A stretch of 64,000 bases of DNA from the NCBI RefSeq assembly GCF_001548475.1, contig NZ_LRUJ01000016.1:38708-102707 (forward strand), read 5' to 3'. The notes below the pieces were generated by a model, which did not search any database, was not told where the DNA came from, and was given only the letters and a program-made list of their open reading frames with translations. The DNA comes from Bordetella hinzii LMG 13501 (lineage in GTDB: Bacteria > Pseudomonadota > Gammaproteobacteria > Burkholderiales > Burkholderiaceae_B). Of this stretch, positions 35,863 through 46,346 are shown in pieces (position 1 is the stretch's first letter; every line of letters begins with the position of its first letter). Both the position numbers and the translations under genes were made by a program.

Positions 35863-37206
35863 TCAGTTCAGGCTGGCAGCCAGCTTCTCGGCGCTGGCCC
35901 GGGCCAGCGCTTCGTCTTCGGCTTCGACCATCAGGCGCAGTTTCGGTTCCGTGCCCGAGGCCCGGATCAGCACCCGGCCCCGGCCTGCCAGCTCGGCCTC
36001 GACCGCCTCGCGCGCCGACGCCAGCCCGGCGTGGGTTTTCCAGTCCATGCCCGGCTTGAGCGGCACATTGATCATGACCTGCGGGTACATGCGCAGGTCC
36101 GACACCCATTCGGCCAGCTGCGTCTTGTTGCCCTGCAGCGCGGCCAGCACCTGCAAGGCCGCGATGGTGCCGTCGCCGGTAGTGTGGCAGTCCAGGCACA
36201 ACAGGTGGCCGGAGCTCTCGCCACCGTACTGCCAGCCCCGGGCCAGCAGCTGTTCGAGCACATAGCGGTCGCCTACATTGGCGCGCTCGAAGGCCACGCC
36301 CAGGCGCTGCATGGCGAGCTCGAAGCCGTAGTTGGTCATGAGCGTGCCCACCACCCCTTCGACCCGGCCATGCCGCATGCGGTCGCGCACGATGGCATAG
36401 AGCAGTTCGTCGCCGTTGTAGATACGGCCGCTGGCATCGACCATCTGCAGGCGGTCGGCATCGCCATCGAGGGCGATACCGTAATGCGCGCCGCGCGCCT
36501 TGACCTCGGCGGCCAGCGACTCGGGATGCAAGGCGCCCACGCCCTTGTTGATATTGAAGCCGTCCGGCGACACGCCGATGGCATGCACCTCGGCGCCCAC
36601 CTCGCGAAAGACGTGCGGCGCGATGTTGTAGGCCGCGCCGTGGGCGGCATCGACCACCAGCTTCATGCCATGCAGGTCCAGCGTGTGCGGGACCGTGCTC
36701 TTGCAGAATTCGATATAGCGGCCCTGCGAATCCGACATGCGCCGGGCGCGGCCCAGCTCTTCGGACTTGACGCAGCCCAACTCCTCGTCCAGGGCGGCCT
36801 CGATCTCGGCCTCGACCTCGTCGGGCAGCTTGGTGCCCTCGGCCGAGAAGAACTTGATGCCGTTGTCCTGGTAGGGATTGTGCGAGGCGCTGATGACGAT
36901 GCCTGCCACCAGGCGCAGGGTGCGCGTGAGATAGGCCACGCCCGGCGTCGGGATGGGACCGGCCAGCAGCACATCGATGCCCGCGGCCGACAGGCCGGCC
37001 TCGAGCGCCGACTCGAGCATATAACCCGAGATCCGGGTGTCCTTGCCGATCAGCACCTGGGGACGTCCCCCCAGGCGGCCGGCATTGCGGCGCACCAGCA
37101 CCCGGCCGGCGGCATAGCCCAGGCGCAGCGCGAACGCCGCGTTGATCACCGGACCGCCGACTTCACCACGCACCCCATCGGTGCCGAAATACTTGCGTTG
37201 ACTCAT
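35863..37206 (-). CDS. glmM: Phosphoglucosamine mutase
   Basis: 447 residues from ATG 37206, which overlaps the folP stop in ATGA. It opens [18 protein letters not shown], the family signature. The phosphoserine site is Ser108 in [15 protein letters not shown], the metal loop is DGDADR, and [15 protein letters not shown] is the C-terminal phosphate-binding motif. It converts glucosamine-6-phosphate to glucosamine-1-phosphate for peptidoglycan and LPS. The folP-glmM pairing behind ftsH is common in proteobacteria. The longer open frame upstream is a folP shadow. Confidence 0.97.
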   Translation of the reverse strand: MSQRKYFGTDGVRGEVGGPVINAAFALRLGYAAGRVLVRRNAGRLGGRPQVLIGKDTRISGYMLESALEAGLSAAGIDVLLAGPIPTPGVAYLTRTLRLVAGIVISASHNPYQDNGIKFFSAEGTKLPDEVEAEIEAALDEELGCVKSEELGRARRMSDSQGRYIEFCKSTVPHTLDLHGMKLVVDAAHGAAYNIAPHVFREVGAEVHAIGVSPDGFNINKGVGALHPESLAAEVKARGAHYGIALDGDADRLQMVDASGRIYNGDELLYAIVRDRMRHGRVEGVVGTLMTNYGFELAMQRLGVAFERANVGDRYVLEQLLARGWQYGGESSGHLLCLDCHTTGDGTIAALQVLAALQGNKTQLAEWVSDLRMYPQVMINVPLKPGMDWKTHAGLASAREAVEAELAGRGRVLIRASGTEPKLRLMVEAEDEALARASAEKLAASLN

Positions 37207-38045
37207 GTGAGGATGGCTCCTTGTTCGGCCGCCTGCCAGACCTTCAGGGCGTCGACCGTGGCCGCCACATCGTGCACGCGCACGATGGACGCGCCACGGG
37301 CCACGCAGGCCAGGGCGGCGGCAATGCTGCCGGGCAGGCGCTCGCCCACGGGGCGTCCGGTGGCGGCCCCTATCATGGATTTGCGAGACACGCCGATCAG
37401 CAGCGGATAACTGGAGGCGCGCAGGCTGGCCAGCCTGCGCAGCAACTGGAAATTCTGGTCCATGGTCTTGCCGAAGCCGAAGCCCGGGTCCAGCACGATG
37501 CGGCGCGGATCGACCCAGGCCGCGCGCAGGCGTTGGGCGCGCGCGCCCAGGAATACGCCGATCTCGCCCAGCAGATCGGTGTACTCCGGCGCGTCCTGCA
37601 TCGTGCCCGGCTCGCCCTTCATGTGCATGACGCACAGCCCGCAGCGCGACGGCGCCACCGCTTCGATGGCGCCGGGCTGGCGAAAGCCATAGATGTCGTT
37701 GATCATGTCGGCGCCAGCGTCGAGCACGGCGCGCATGACCTCGGGTTTGAAGGTGTCGATGGACAGCGGCACGCCGCAATCGCGCAAGGCCTCGATGACG
37801 GGCAACAGCCGTTTCATCTCTTCCTCGGCCGGCACGGGAGGCGCTCCAGGGCGCGTGGACTCGCCGCCCAGGTCGAGAATCTGGGCGCCTTCGGCGATCA
37901 GCTTGCGCGCATGCGCGACGGCGGCATCGGGATCATCGTGCTCGCCGCCGTCGGAAAACGAATCCGGGGTGACATTGACGATGCCCATGACAAGCGGGCG
38001 CTCGAGATCCAGCTCGAAGCGCCCGCACAAAAAAGAATTGGCCAT
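37203..38045 (-). CDS. folP: Dihydropteroate synthase
   Basis: 280 residues with both signatures: [20 protein letters not shown] (pterin loop) and [20 protein letters not shown], plus the late [21 protein letters not shown] containing the Lys and Arg that bind pterin and PABA. It makes 7,8-dihydropteroate in folate synthesis and is the sulfonamide target. It follows ftsH by 30 bases and overlaps glmM by 4 bases. Confidence 0.97.
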   Translation of the reverse strand: MANSFLCGRFELDLERPLVMGIVNVTPDSFSDGGEHDDPDAAVAHARKLIAEGAQILDLGGESTRPGAPPVPAEEEMKRLLPVIEALRDCGVPLSIDTFKPEVMRAVLDAGADMINDIYGFRQPGAIEAVAPSRCGLCVMHMKGEPGTMQDAPEYTDLLGEIGVFLGARAQRLRAAWVDPRRIVLDPGFGFGKTMDQNFQLLRRLASLRASSYPLLIGVSRKSMIGAATGRPVGERLPGSIAAALACVARGASIVRVHDVAATVDALKVWQAAEQGAILT

Positions 38046-38075
38046 GTAAAAACTTCGGGGAACGACGGCCGTGGT

Positions 38076-39962
<1,887 letters not shown>

Positions 39963-40136
39963 GGTCGATCTCCTGCTCTCGATTCCGACCGGCAGACCCG
40001 GCGCTCCCGCGCGCAACAGCGCCCGGCCTGCAATGTAAAGTCAATGGCCCATTCTACCCTGACAAGGCAGATTGCGCCGGTTGGCGCCCCGCGGCCTGTT
40101 ACGCCCGGGCTGTTCAGGGGTGTTACCCCTTTTGTG

Positions 40137-40808
40137 TTATTCCGTTGGATTGTTTTTCGAATCCCTCACCACGGGGTCCTTGAGATCACGCGCCACCAGG
40201 AAAGTTTCAGAGGATTTATCGCGCGAAGCCTTGGGCTTGCGCTCGACCACCCGCTTGAAACGCTGCTTGAAGGACTGGACGATCTGCGAAAACCCGCTGC
40301 CGTGGAACGCCTTGACGATCAGGGCGCCGTTGGGCTTCAGATGCGCGCAGGCGAATTCCAGGGCCAGGTCGCAGACATGCTGGATCCGGGCCGAGTCGGC
40401 CGCCCCCACCCCGGACAGGTTGGGGGCCATATCCGAAATTACAAGGTCCACCGCGTGATTTCCCACCCTTTCTTCGAGTTCGCGCAGCACCTCGTCGTCC
40501 CGGAAGTCGCCCTGGAAGAACTCCACCCCGGCGATGGGCTCCATGGGCAGCAGGTCCAGGGCGATGATGCGCCCGTCGATCACCCCGCCGGCGCCGGCCA
40601 GGCGTTCACGCGCGACCTGCGACCAGCTGCCGGGCGCCGAGCCGAGGTCGACCACCACATCGCCCTTTTTGAGCAGTTTTTCGGTTTCGAGGATTTCGAT
40701 CAGCTTGAAGGCGGCGCGCGCCCGGTAGCCCTTCTGTTGCGCCAGCTTCACATAAGGGTCGTTGATGTGCTGATGAATCCAATCTTTGGAGAATTTCTTT
40801 TTGGCCAT
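40137..40808 (-). CDS. rlmE: 23S rRNA (uridine-2'-O)-methyltransferase RlmE (FtsJ/RrmJ)
   Basis: 223 residues. The SAM site is [17 protein letters not shown], and the K-D-K-E tetrad of 2'-O-methyltransferases is visible in RAAFKLIEI (Lys), [13 protein letters not shown] (Asp), LIVKAFHG (Lys) and the later [13 protein letters not shown] (Glu). It methylates U2552 in the ribosomal A-loop. The gene starts 18 bases from a divergent YhbY-type gene, so its promoter must lie inside that gene. ftsH follows on the same strand. Confidence 0.95.
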   Translation of the reverse strand: MAKKKFSKDWIHQHINDPYVKLAQQKGYRARAAFKLIEILETEKLLKKGDVVVDLGSAPGSWSQVARERLAGAGGVIDGRIIALDLLPMEPIAGVEFFQGDFRDDEVLRELEERVGNHAVDLVISDMAPNLSGVGAADSARIQHVCDLALEFACAHLKPNGALIVKAFHGSGFSQIVQSFKQRFKRVVERKPKASRDKSSETFLVARDLKDPVVRDSKNNPTE

Positions 40809-40813
40809 TACCG

Positions 40814-40819
40814 TACAAT
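40814..40819 (+). promoter_or_regulatory. -10 box that would give a leaderless yhbY-type mRNA
   Basis: TACAAT ends 7 bases before the ATG at 40827, so transcription would start at or next to the A of the start codon. No Shine-Dalgarno sequence fits in the 18 bases between the two divergent genes. The -35 region is not clear. Confidence 0.4.
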
Positions 40820-40826
40820 TCCACGC

Positions 40827-41432
40827 ATGCCTATATTAGAACTCACCTCACGCGAGCGTAGCGATCTTCGTTCCGCCGCCCACCCCCTGAAGCCTGTCGT
40901 CCTTATCGGCGACGCGGGCCTGACCGACGCCGTCCTGAAGGAAATCGACCGCGCCCTCACCTCGCACGAGCTGATCAAGGTGCGTGCCGGCGGCGAGGAC
41001 CGCGGCACGCGCGAGGCCATGCTGGCCAGCATCTGCGATACGCTTTCCTGCGCCCCGGTGCACCACCTGGGCAAGATCCTGATCCTGTTCCGCCCCTCGG
41101 CCACGACGCCGGCGCAAGCCGCCGAGGCTTCGGGCAAGCGCCGCGCCAGCGAGCCGCACACGCCCAAGAAGCTGGCCGCCGAAGGCAAGACCTTGGCCAA
41201 GGGCCGCCCACGCAAGCCCGCCGAGGGAGAGACGCCGAAGACGGCGGCGCCGCGCTCGGTGCCCCTGAACGAAAAGGGCCGCCCGATGCGTCCCTCGACG
41301 CGCAAGCCCAAGGAGGCCGCCGGCCACGGGATCCCGCGCCGCGCCGGCAGCGCCCTGTCGCTGCGCGCTGGCGCCCGCAGCGGCAGCGCCCGGGGCGGCC
41401 TGCAGCGCGCGCGCGTGATCAAGAGCAAATAA
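40827..41432 (+). CDS. YhbY-type (CRM domain) RNA-binding protein with long basic tail
   Basis: 201 residues from ATG 40827. Residues 1-90 form a CRM domain ([20 protein letters not shown], then [20 protein letters not shown] and [12 protein letters not shown]). It binds pre-ribosomal RNA in relatives such as E. coli YhbY, which has only about 97 residues. The remaining 110 residues are a low-complexity Lys/Arg/Ala/Pro tail, likely disordered and RNA-binding. The very long open frame upstream is a shadow of ftsH, folP and rlmE. Divergence from rlmE fits a shared role in 50S assembly. Confidence 0.88.
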   Translation: MPILELTSRERSDLRSAAHPLKPVVLIGDAGLTDAVLKEIDRALTSHELIKVRAGGEDRGTREAMLASICDTLSCAPVHHLGKILILFRPSATTPAQAAEASGKRRASEPHTPKKLAAEGKTLAKGRPRKPAEGETPKTAAPRSVPLNEKGRPMRPSTRKPKEAAGHGIPRRAGSALSLRAGARSGSARGGLQRARVIKSK

Positions 41433-41442
41433 ATCGTCTTGC

Positions 41443-41496
41443 CGGGAGCCTTCGGGCTCCCGATTCCGAAGGAGCCGCCCGGCTCCTTTTTTGTTT
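41443..41496 (+). terminator. Tandem terminator hairpins after the YhbY-type gene
   Basis: CGGGAGCC-TTCG-GGCTCCCG (41443-41462) is an 8-base stem with a UUCG loop. AAGGAGCC-GCCC-GGCTCCTT (41469-41488) follows, then TTTTGTTT. The second is a textbook intrinsic terminator. The arms share GGAGCC, so alternative pairings between the two hairpins are possible. The rest of the gap to 41674 shows only a weak CGCCC-TTTCT-GGGCG stem. Confidence 0.9.
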
Positions 41497-41674
41497 GCCC
41501 TGGGCGGACAACAATCGCCCTTTCTGGGCGTTTTGCGCCTCGCCGCCCTGTCCGGCCGCGTGGCGCGCAAATTCCGGATAAAACCGCGCCCCCCTGGACT
41601 CGGGACGATGAGCCGGCCGCCCTGGCGGGCAATGCATTGACCGGTGAAGTCCACGAAGGGGGGCGGTTTGGCGC

Positions 41675-42151
41675 TTAGAGGTAGCGCACGCCGATGACTT
41701 CGTACTCGCGCACACCCGAGGGTGCTTTCACTTCCACTACGTCACCCTCGGACCGGCCGATCAAGGCACGGGCCACCGGGCTGGACACCGAAATCAGGTT
41801 GGACTTGATATCGGCCTCCACGTCGCCGACGATCTGATAGGTCAGGCGGTCGCCCGAATTCAGGTCTTCGATTTCGACGGTTGCGCCAAATACGGCGCGG
41901 CCTTCCGCGTCAAGCGCGGTCGGATCGATCAAATGCGCGTTGGACAGCGTCGCTTCGAGTTCGGCGATGCGTCCCTCGATAAAACCCTGGCGCTCGCGGG
42001 CGGCATCATACTCGGCATTTTCCGACAGATCACCCTGGGCCCGGGCCTCGGCGATCGCATTGATCACCGCCGGACGTTCGATGGTTTTCAGCCGGTGCAG
42101 CTCTTGTTGCAAGCGCTCGGCCCCGCGCACTGTCAAAGGAATGGCAGACAT
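41675..42151 (-). CDS. greA: Transcription elongation factor GreA
   Basis: 158 residues, standard length, from ATG 42151; the open frame upstream is leader. The N-terminal coiled coil contains the tip acidic residues in [20 protein letters not shown], which reach into the RNA polymerase channel to stimulate transcript cleavage. The C-terminal FKBP-like domain ends [18 protein letters not shown]. It rescues backtracked polymerase. In many betaproteobacteria greA follows carB; here about 10 kb separates them. A terminator-like hairpin lies in the leader. Confidence 0.97.
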   Translation of the reverse strand: MSAIPLTVRGAERLQQELHRLKTIERPAVINAIAEARAQGDLSENAEYDAARERQGFIEGRIAELEATLSNAHLIDPTALDAEGRAVFGATVEIEDLNSGDRLTYQIVGDVEADIKSNLISVSSPVARALIGRSEGDVVEVKAPSGVREYEVIGVRYL

Positions 42152-42162
42152 GTCGTTATCCC

Positions 42163-42195
42163 AGCAAAAGTAGAAAACGCCCCGTAGAGGCGTTT
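42163..42195 (-). terminator. Terminator-like hairpin in the greA leader
   Basis: On the minus strand AAACGCC-TCTACGG-GGCGTTT (42195-42175) is a perfect 7-base stem followed by TCTACTTTTG, ending about 12 bases before the greA ATG. It could terminate leader transcripts and so attenuate greA. Another stem (CTGCCC...GGGCAG, 42240-42267) lies upstream in the same 306-base gap. Confidence 0.55.
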
Positions 42196-42360
42196 CGGTG
42201 AAGGCCCAAGCCACGCTGCCAAAAGACAGTACGCCGTCGCTGCCCTGGCGGGGTCGCCCCGGGGCAGTTTGGCGTGTGATCTTCCAGAATGTTGGCGGCC
42301 AGCCAAACACAGCAAGGCCGGACCGCGGCACGCCCCAGACGGAAAGCGTGGCTCAAAGCC

Positions 42361-42393
42361 AAAACAAAACCCCGGCTCGGGTCGGAACCGGGG
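42361..42393 (-). terminator. Intrinsic terminator of the XRE regulator gene
   Basis: On the minus strand CCCCGGTTC-CGACCC-GAGCCGGGG forms a 9-base stem with one mismatch, followed by TTTTGTTTTG. It lies about 65 bases after the stop of the gene at 42458, upstream of the greA leader. Confidence 0.85.
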
Positions 42394-42457
42394 CAGTCAA
42401 GGTGTCATTGTGGTCAAACTCCCGGGGAAAAGCAAGCCCCCTGGGAGCGGCCCAGAT

Positions 42458-42937
42458 TTATCGGCTGTTGGGCGCCATTTGGGCGCCAGTTTCGGCAAAA
42501 AAACCGACGTTATCGACACGGACCACGCCATGAGGCGGCGCACAGGATGATGCCGCGGCCGCGGACGGCTGGCCCTCCGGCGCGGGCAGGCCAGCCCGGT
42601 GCCGGGCCAGGCGCTGGCAGAGGTCCACCACCCAGCGCCGCACCCACTCGCGGTCCTCCTCGCACAACTGCGACAGGCGGGCGGCGATGTCGCTGGCCTG
42701 GTCGGTCTGGCGCGCCGGCCCGCCGGCCAGCACCGCATCCAGCGATACGCCCAGCACTTCGGTCAGGTCCAGCAGGCGGTTCAAGGGCGGCAGGGTCGCG
42801 CCGCGCTCAAAGCGCGAGATGGTTTCCTGCTCCACGCCGAGGCGCTCGGCCACCTGCTCCTGGGTCAGGCCTCGAAGACGCCGATGATCGGCGATCGAGC
42901 GGCCCAATCTCTTGCTGAATTCTTCGTGGCTGTTCAT
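42458..42937 (-). CDS. XRE-family transcriptional regulator
   Basis: From ATG 42937 the product has 159 residues. A Cro/C1-type helix-turn-helix lies at about residues 9-65 (RLGRSIADHRRLRGLTQEQV, then GVEQETISRFERGATLPPLN). A short helical linker (EEDREWVRRWVVDLCQRLAR) and an Ala/Pro-rich tail without known domain follow. The start was chosen because homology begins there; the open frame runs further upstream. It is a stand-alone gene between its own terminator and the uraA-type terminator, so it is probably monocistronic. Target unknown. Confidence 0.85.
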   Translation of the reverse strand: MNSHEEFSKRLGRSIADHRRLRGLTQEQVAERLGVEQETISRFERGATLPPLNRLLDLTEVLGVSLDAVLAGGPARQTDQASDIAARLSQLCEEDREWVRRWVVDLCQRLARHRAGLPAPEGQPSAAAASSCAPPHGVVRVDNVGFFAETGAQMAPNSR

Positions 42938-43070
42938 GTCGGCACCACACCTCGTTTGGTGATCCCACAATTTGGATGGCGCGTGGGCGCCAGAGGCCTC
43001 GATGGCCGGGGCCTTCCCCTTAAGTAACAAAAAGTCGCGGGAAATTCCAGTCGCGCCAAGGCAAGCGCGC

Positions 43071-43100
43071 AAAAAAAAACGCGGCCCCGACGGGACCGCG
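43071..43100 (-). terminator. Intrinsic terminator of the uracil/xanthine permease gene
   Basis: On the minus strand CGCGGTCCC-GTC-GGGGCCGCG is a 9-base stem with one G-U pair, followed by nine T. It lies 20 bases after the permease stop. Confidence 0.93.
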
Positions 43101-43120
43101 GCGCGCCGGCCGGGCGACGC

Positions 43121-44437
43121 TCAGCCGCGCCGCTTGCGGCCCAGGATGGCGTAGAGAATGATGGCGCCGAAGGTGGCCGTGCCTATCCCGCCCAGCGTGA
43201 AGTCGCCCAGCTTGACGGTGAAGTCGCCCGCGCCCAGCACCAGGGTGACCGCGGCCACGATGAGGTTGCGGTTCTCGCTGAAATCGACCTGGTTGACGAC
43301 CCAGATGCGCGCGCCGGCGATGGCGATCAGGCCGAACACCACCACCGACATGCCGCCCAGGACCGGACCGGGGATGGTCTGGATCAAGGCGCCGAACTTG
43401 GGCGAAAAACCCAGCACGATGGCGATCAGCGCGGCCAGCACGAAGACCAGGGTGGAATAGATGCGGGTGACGGCCATGACGCCGATATTCTCGGCATAGG
43501 TGGTCACGCCGGTGCCGCCCACCGCGCCCGACACCATGGTCGCCACGCCGTCGCCCACGAAGGCCCGGCCCAGGTAGCGGTCCATGTCGCGGCCGGTCAT
43601 GGCGCTGACGGCCTTGAGGTGGCCCAGGTTCTCGGCCACCAGGATGATGGCCACCGGCACGATCAGCCCCATGGCCTGGGCCTTGAAGACCGGCGCGGCG
43701 AATTGCGGCAGGCCGAACCAGGGAGCCGCGGCCACGCCGGCAAAGTCCATGGGCTTGCCCAGGCCCAGGCCATTGGCCAGCAGGGCGTAGATGACGCAGG
43801 ACAGGATAAGCCCCACCAGGATCAAGAGGCGCTGCACCATGCCGCGCGTGAATACGGCGATGCCGCCCACGCAGAGAATGGTGACGATGGCCATGGACGC
43901 ATCGAAGCCGGAGGCCCCCATGGCCCCCTTGGCCGCGATGGGCGCCAGGTTCAGGCCGATGACCGCCACCACCGCGCCGGTCACCACCGGCGGCATCAGG
44001 GCCTCGACCCAGTTGGCGCCAGCTCCGCCCCGGGCATTGGCCGCCCAGACGAGCAGGCCGATCAGGGTATAGGCCAGGCCGCAGGCGATGATGGCGCCCA
44101 GCGCCACGCCGATATTGGGATTGGGCCCCGATCCGGCATAACCGGTCACGGCGATCACCCCGCCGATGAAGGCAAAGCTGGACCCCAGGTAGCTGGGCAC
44201 CCTGCCGCCGACGAAAAGGAAGAAGATCAGCGTGCCGATGCCCGACATCAGGATGGCGACATTGGGATCGAAGCCCATGAGCAGCGGCGCCAGCACGGTC
44301 GAGCCGAACATGGCCACCACGTGCTGCGCGCCCATGGCGATGTTCTTGGGCCAGGACAGCCGTTCATCGGGCGCGATCAGGGCGCCCGGCACGGCATCAT
44401 CGGCCAGCCGCCAGCGCGGGAAATAGGAGTTGGACAT
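43121..44437 (-). CDS. uraA: Uracil-xanthine permease family (NCS2) transporter
   Basis: 438 residues with about 14 hydrophobic segments. NCS2 hallmarks: ALIAPDERLSWPKNIAMGAQHVVAMFGSTVLAPLL in part at the N-terminus, the segment FIGGVIAVTGY, and AENLGHLKAVSAMTGRDMDRYLGRAFVGDG in part with the conserved Glu of the substrate site. TGVTTYAENIGVMAVTRIYS matches UraA-type proteins more than the xanthine branch. It imports uracil, or another nucleobase, by proton symport. It is a single gene with its own terminator. Confidence 0.88.
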   Translation of the reverse strand: MSNSYFPRWRLADDAVPGALIAPDERLSWPKNIAMGAQHVVAMFGSTVLAPLLMGFDPNVAILMSGIGTLIFFLFVGGRVPSYLGSSFAFIGGVIAVTGYAGSGPNPNIGVALGAIIACGLAYTLIGLLVWAANARGGAGANWVEALMPPVVTGAVVAVIGLNLAPIAAKGAMGASGFDASMAIVTILCVGGIAVFTRGMVQRLLILVGLILSCVIYALLANGLGLGKPMDFAGVAAAPWFGLPQFAAPVFKAQAMGLIVPVAIILVAENLGHLKAVSAMTGRDMDRYLGRAFVGDGVATMVSGAVGGTGVTTYAENIGVMAVTRIYSTLVFVLAALIAIVLGFSPKFGALIQTIPGPVLGGMSVVVFGLIAIAGARIWVVNQVDFSENRNLIVAAVTLVLGAGDFTVKLGDFTLGGIGTATFGAIILYAILGRKRRG

Positions 44438-44569
44438 GGGAATCGGGAGAGGGTGAAGGGATCCGGGGCGAAGTGTAAGGGCACGGTCAGGCCAGGGGCA
44501 ACCGGGTTTAAGTTTTCTTCGCCGGCTGCCGTACTAGGAGTAACCCTCACCCCTTCCAAAGGACAACCC

Positions 44570-44851
44570 GTGGCGATTTCTTCAGTCGGTTCCAGCGCCT
44601 ATGCCTCCATCCTGTCGCGCAGCGCGCCCGCGGCGTCCAGCGGCAAGAGCGAAAGCGCCGTGCAGCAGACGCTGCGCGAACTGCAGAAGCAGCTGCGCCT
44701 GGTGCTGCAACAGATGGAGCGCGTGCGCAACAGCAATGCCACGGCCGAGCAGAAGGCCCAGCAGCTGCAGGCCCTGAACAGCCAGGCGGCCGCCTTGCAG
44801 GGCCAGATCCAGAAGGTCCTGCAAGAGCAGCTCAAGCAACTGCAGGGCTAG
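44570..44851 (+). CDS. FlxA-like small coiled-coil protein
   Basis: The start is probably GTG at 44570, preceded by AAAGGACAACCC; no ATG fits. The 93-residue product has a Ser/Ala-rich N-terminus, then a long Gln-rich helix (LRELQKQLRLVLQQMERVRN and EQKAQQLQALNSQAAALQGQ) that should form a coiled coil. This matches FlxA-like proteins, whose role is not established beyond flagellar-regulon expression in E. coli. No flagellar gene is nearby. No signal peptide is seen. Confidence 0.7.
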   Translation: MAISSVGSSAYASILSRSAPAASSGKSESAVQQTLRELQKQLRLVLQQMERVRNSNATAEQKAQQLQALNSQAAALQGQIQKVLQEQLKQLQG

Positions 44852-44955
44852 CCGCGGCGCCCGCGCTGATCGGGCATATCAAAATTTCTGATTGGACGCG
44901 CCCTCCGGGCGCGTCTATGGTCTGTGGCACATAAAAAACACCGAGGAGACAGACC

Positions 44956-46278
44956 ATGAACGCCGTGCGCACCGCACTGGCGGCCGCCCTCCTGGCCGCC
45001 ACCGCCCCTGCCCTTGCCGGCACCGTGACCGTGATCACGTCCTTTCCCAAGGACCTGACCCAGGTCTACAAGACCGCCTTCGAGAAAGCCCATCCCGGCA
45101 TCACGCTCGAGATCCTCAACAAGAACACTGTCTCGGGCATCGCCTTCGTGCGCGAAACGCCGGCGGGCCAGCGTCCCGAAGTGTTCTGGGCCAGCGCGCC
45201 GGACGCTTTCGAGGTCCTGGCGCGCGACAAGCTGCTGGCGCAGGCGCCCGATGTGTTGAACAAGGCCGTGCCGGACAAGATCGGCAGCTACCCGATCAAC
45301 GACCCTTCCGGGCGTTATATGGGCCAGGCCCTGGCCGGCTACGGCATCATGTACAACACCCGCTACATCAAGGCCAACAAACTGCCGGCCCCGGCGGAAT
45401 GGAAAGACCTGCTGGCCCCGCAATGGTTCGGCCATGTCGGCATCACCGCCCCGTCGCGCTCGGGCACCATGCACCTGACCGTCGAGACGATTCTGCAGGG
45501 CGAAGGCTGGGACCAGGGCTGGCAGACCATCCTGCGCATGTCGGGCAACAGCAGCGCGGTCACCGAGCGCTCCTTCGGCGTGCCCGACGGCGTGAACAAC
45601 GGCCAGTTCGGCGCCGGCCCGGTCATCGACTTCTTCGGCCTGTCGAGCAAGTATTCCAAGTTCCCGGTGGAATTCGTCTACCCGACCGAGACGGCCATCG
45701 TGCCGGCCAACATCGCGCTGATCGAGGGGGCCAAGAACACCGAGGAAGGCAAGAAATTCATCGCCTTCACCCTCAGCCAGGCCGGCCAGGAGCTGTTGCT
45801 CGAACCCAAGATCTCGCGCCTGCCGGTGCTGCCCTATGCCGATATGAAGGGCAAGATCCCCGAGGGCTATCCCGATCCGGCCGACATCGCCCGGCGCAGC
45901 AAGGTGCACTTCGACGCCGACCTCTCGCAGACGCGCTACTACGTGGTGCAAAGCGTGTATGACCAGACCATCACCTTCCGCCTGAAGGAGCTGCAGGCCG
46001 CGACCAAGGCCATCTACGACGCCGAAGCCAAGCTGGGCAAGCGCGCCGGCGAAGGCAAGGCCGCCGAGCTGCTGGCCCAGGCGCGCAAGCTGACCTGGTC
46101 GCCCGTGGTCGATGGCAAGGCCGCGTCCGACCCCGAGTTCCTCAAGCTTTTTGCCGGCAACAAGAAGGATGCGGCCGTCAACCAGAAGATCACCCAGCTC
46201 GAAGGTGAATGGAACGGCAAGGCGCGCGCCAACTATGAGCAGGCCGTGAAGCTGGCCCGCGAAGCCGCCGCGCTGTAA
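44956..46278 (+). CDS. ABC transporter periplasmic substrate-binding protein (iron/organophosphate type)
   Basis: 440 residues. A signal peptide (MNAVRTALAAALLAATAPAL, cleavage after LAG) precedes VTVITSFPKDLTQVYKTAFE, followed by PEVFWASAPDAFEVL and GITAPSRSGTMHLTVETIL. The family includes FbpA-type ferric and AfuA/PgtC-type sugar-phosphate or phosphoglycerate binders. It has an unusual C-terminal extension of about 90 residues, rich in Lys and Ala (LQAATKAIYDAEAKLGKRAG). GAGGAGACAG lies upstream of the ATG. Permease and ATPase genes follow in the operon. Confidence 0.85.
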   Translation: MNAVRTALAAALLAATAPALAGTVTVITSFPKDLTQVYKTAFEKAHPGITLEILNKNTVSGIAFVRETPAGQRPEVFWASAPDAFEVLARDKLLAQAPDVLNKAVPDKIGSYPINDPSGRYMGQALAGYGIMYNTRYIKANKLPAPAEWKDLLAPQWFGHVGITAPSRSGTMHLTVETILQGEGWDQGWQTILRMSGNSSAVTERSFGVPDGVNNGQFGAGPVIDFFGLSSKYSKFPVEFVYPTETAIVPANIALIEGAKNTEEGKKFIAFTLSQAGQELLLEPKISRLPVLPYADMKGKIPEGYPDPADIARRSKVHFDADLSQTRYYVVQSVYDQTITFRLKELQAATKAIYDAEAKLGKRAGEGKAAELLAQARKLTWSPVVDGKAASDPEFLKLFAGNKKDAAVNQKITQLEGEWNGKARANYEQAVKLAREAAAL

Positions 46279-46295
46279 CCGCCCCGCAGGGGCAT

Positions 46296-46328
46296 GCGCC
46301 GGCTCGGGCGAGCCGGCGCCCTTTTCTT
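46296..46328 (+). terminator. Attenuating hairpin between the binding-protein and permease genes
   Basis: GCGCCGGCTC-GGGC-GAGCCGGCGC is a perfect 10-base stem followed by CCTTTTCTT, between cistrons of one operon. It is likely a partial terminator that leaves the binding protein in excess over the membrane parts. Confidence 0.75.
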
Positions 46329-46346
46329 CATTGCGCAGGAACCCTC

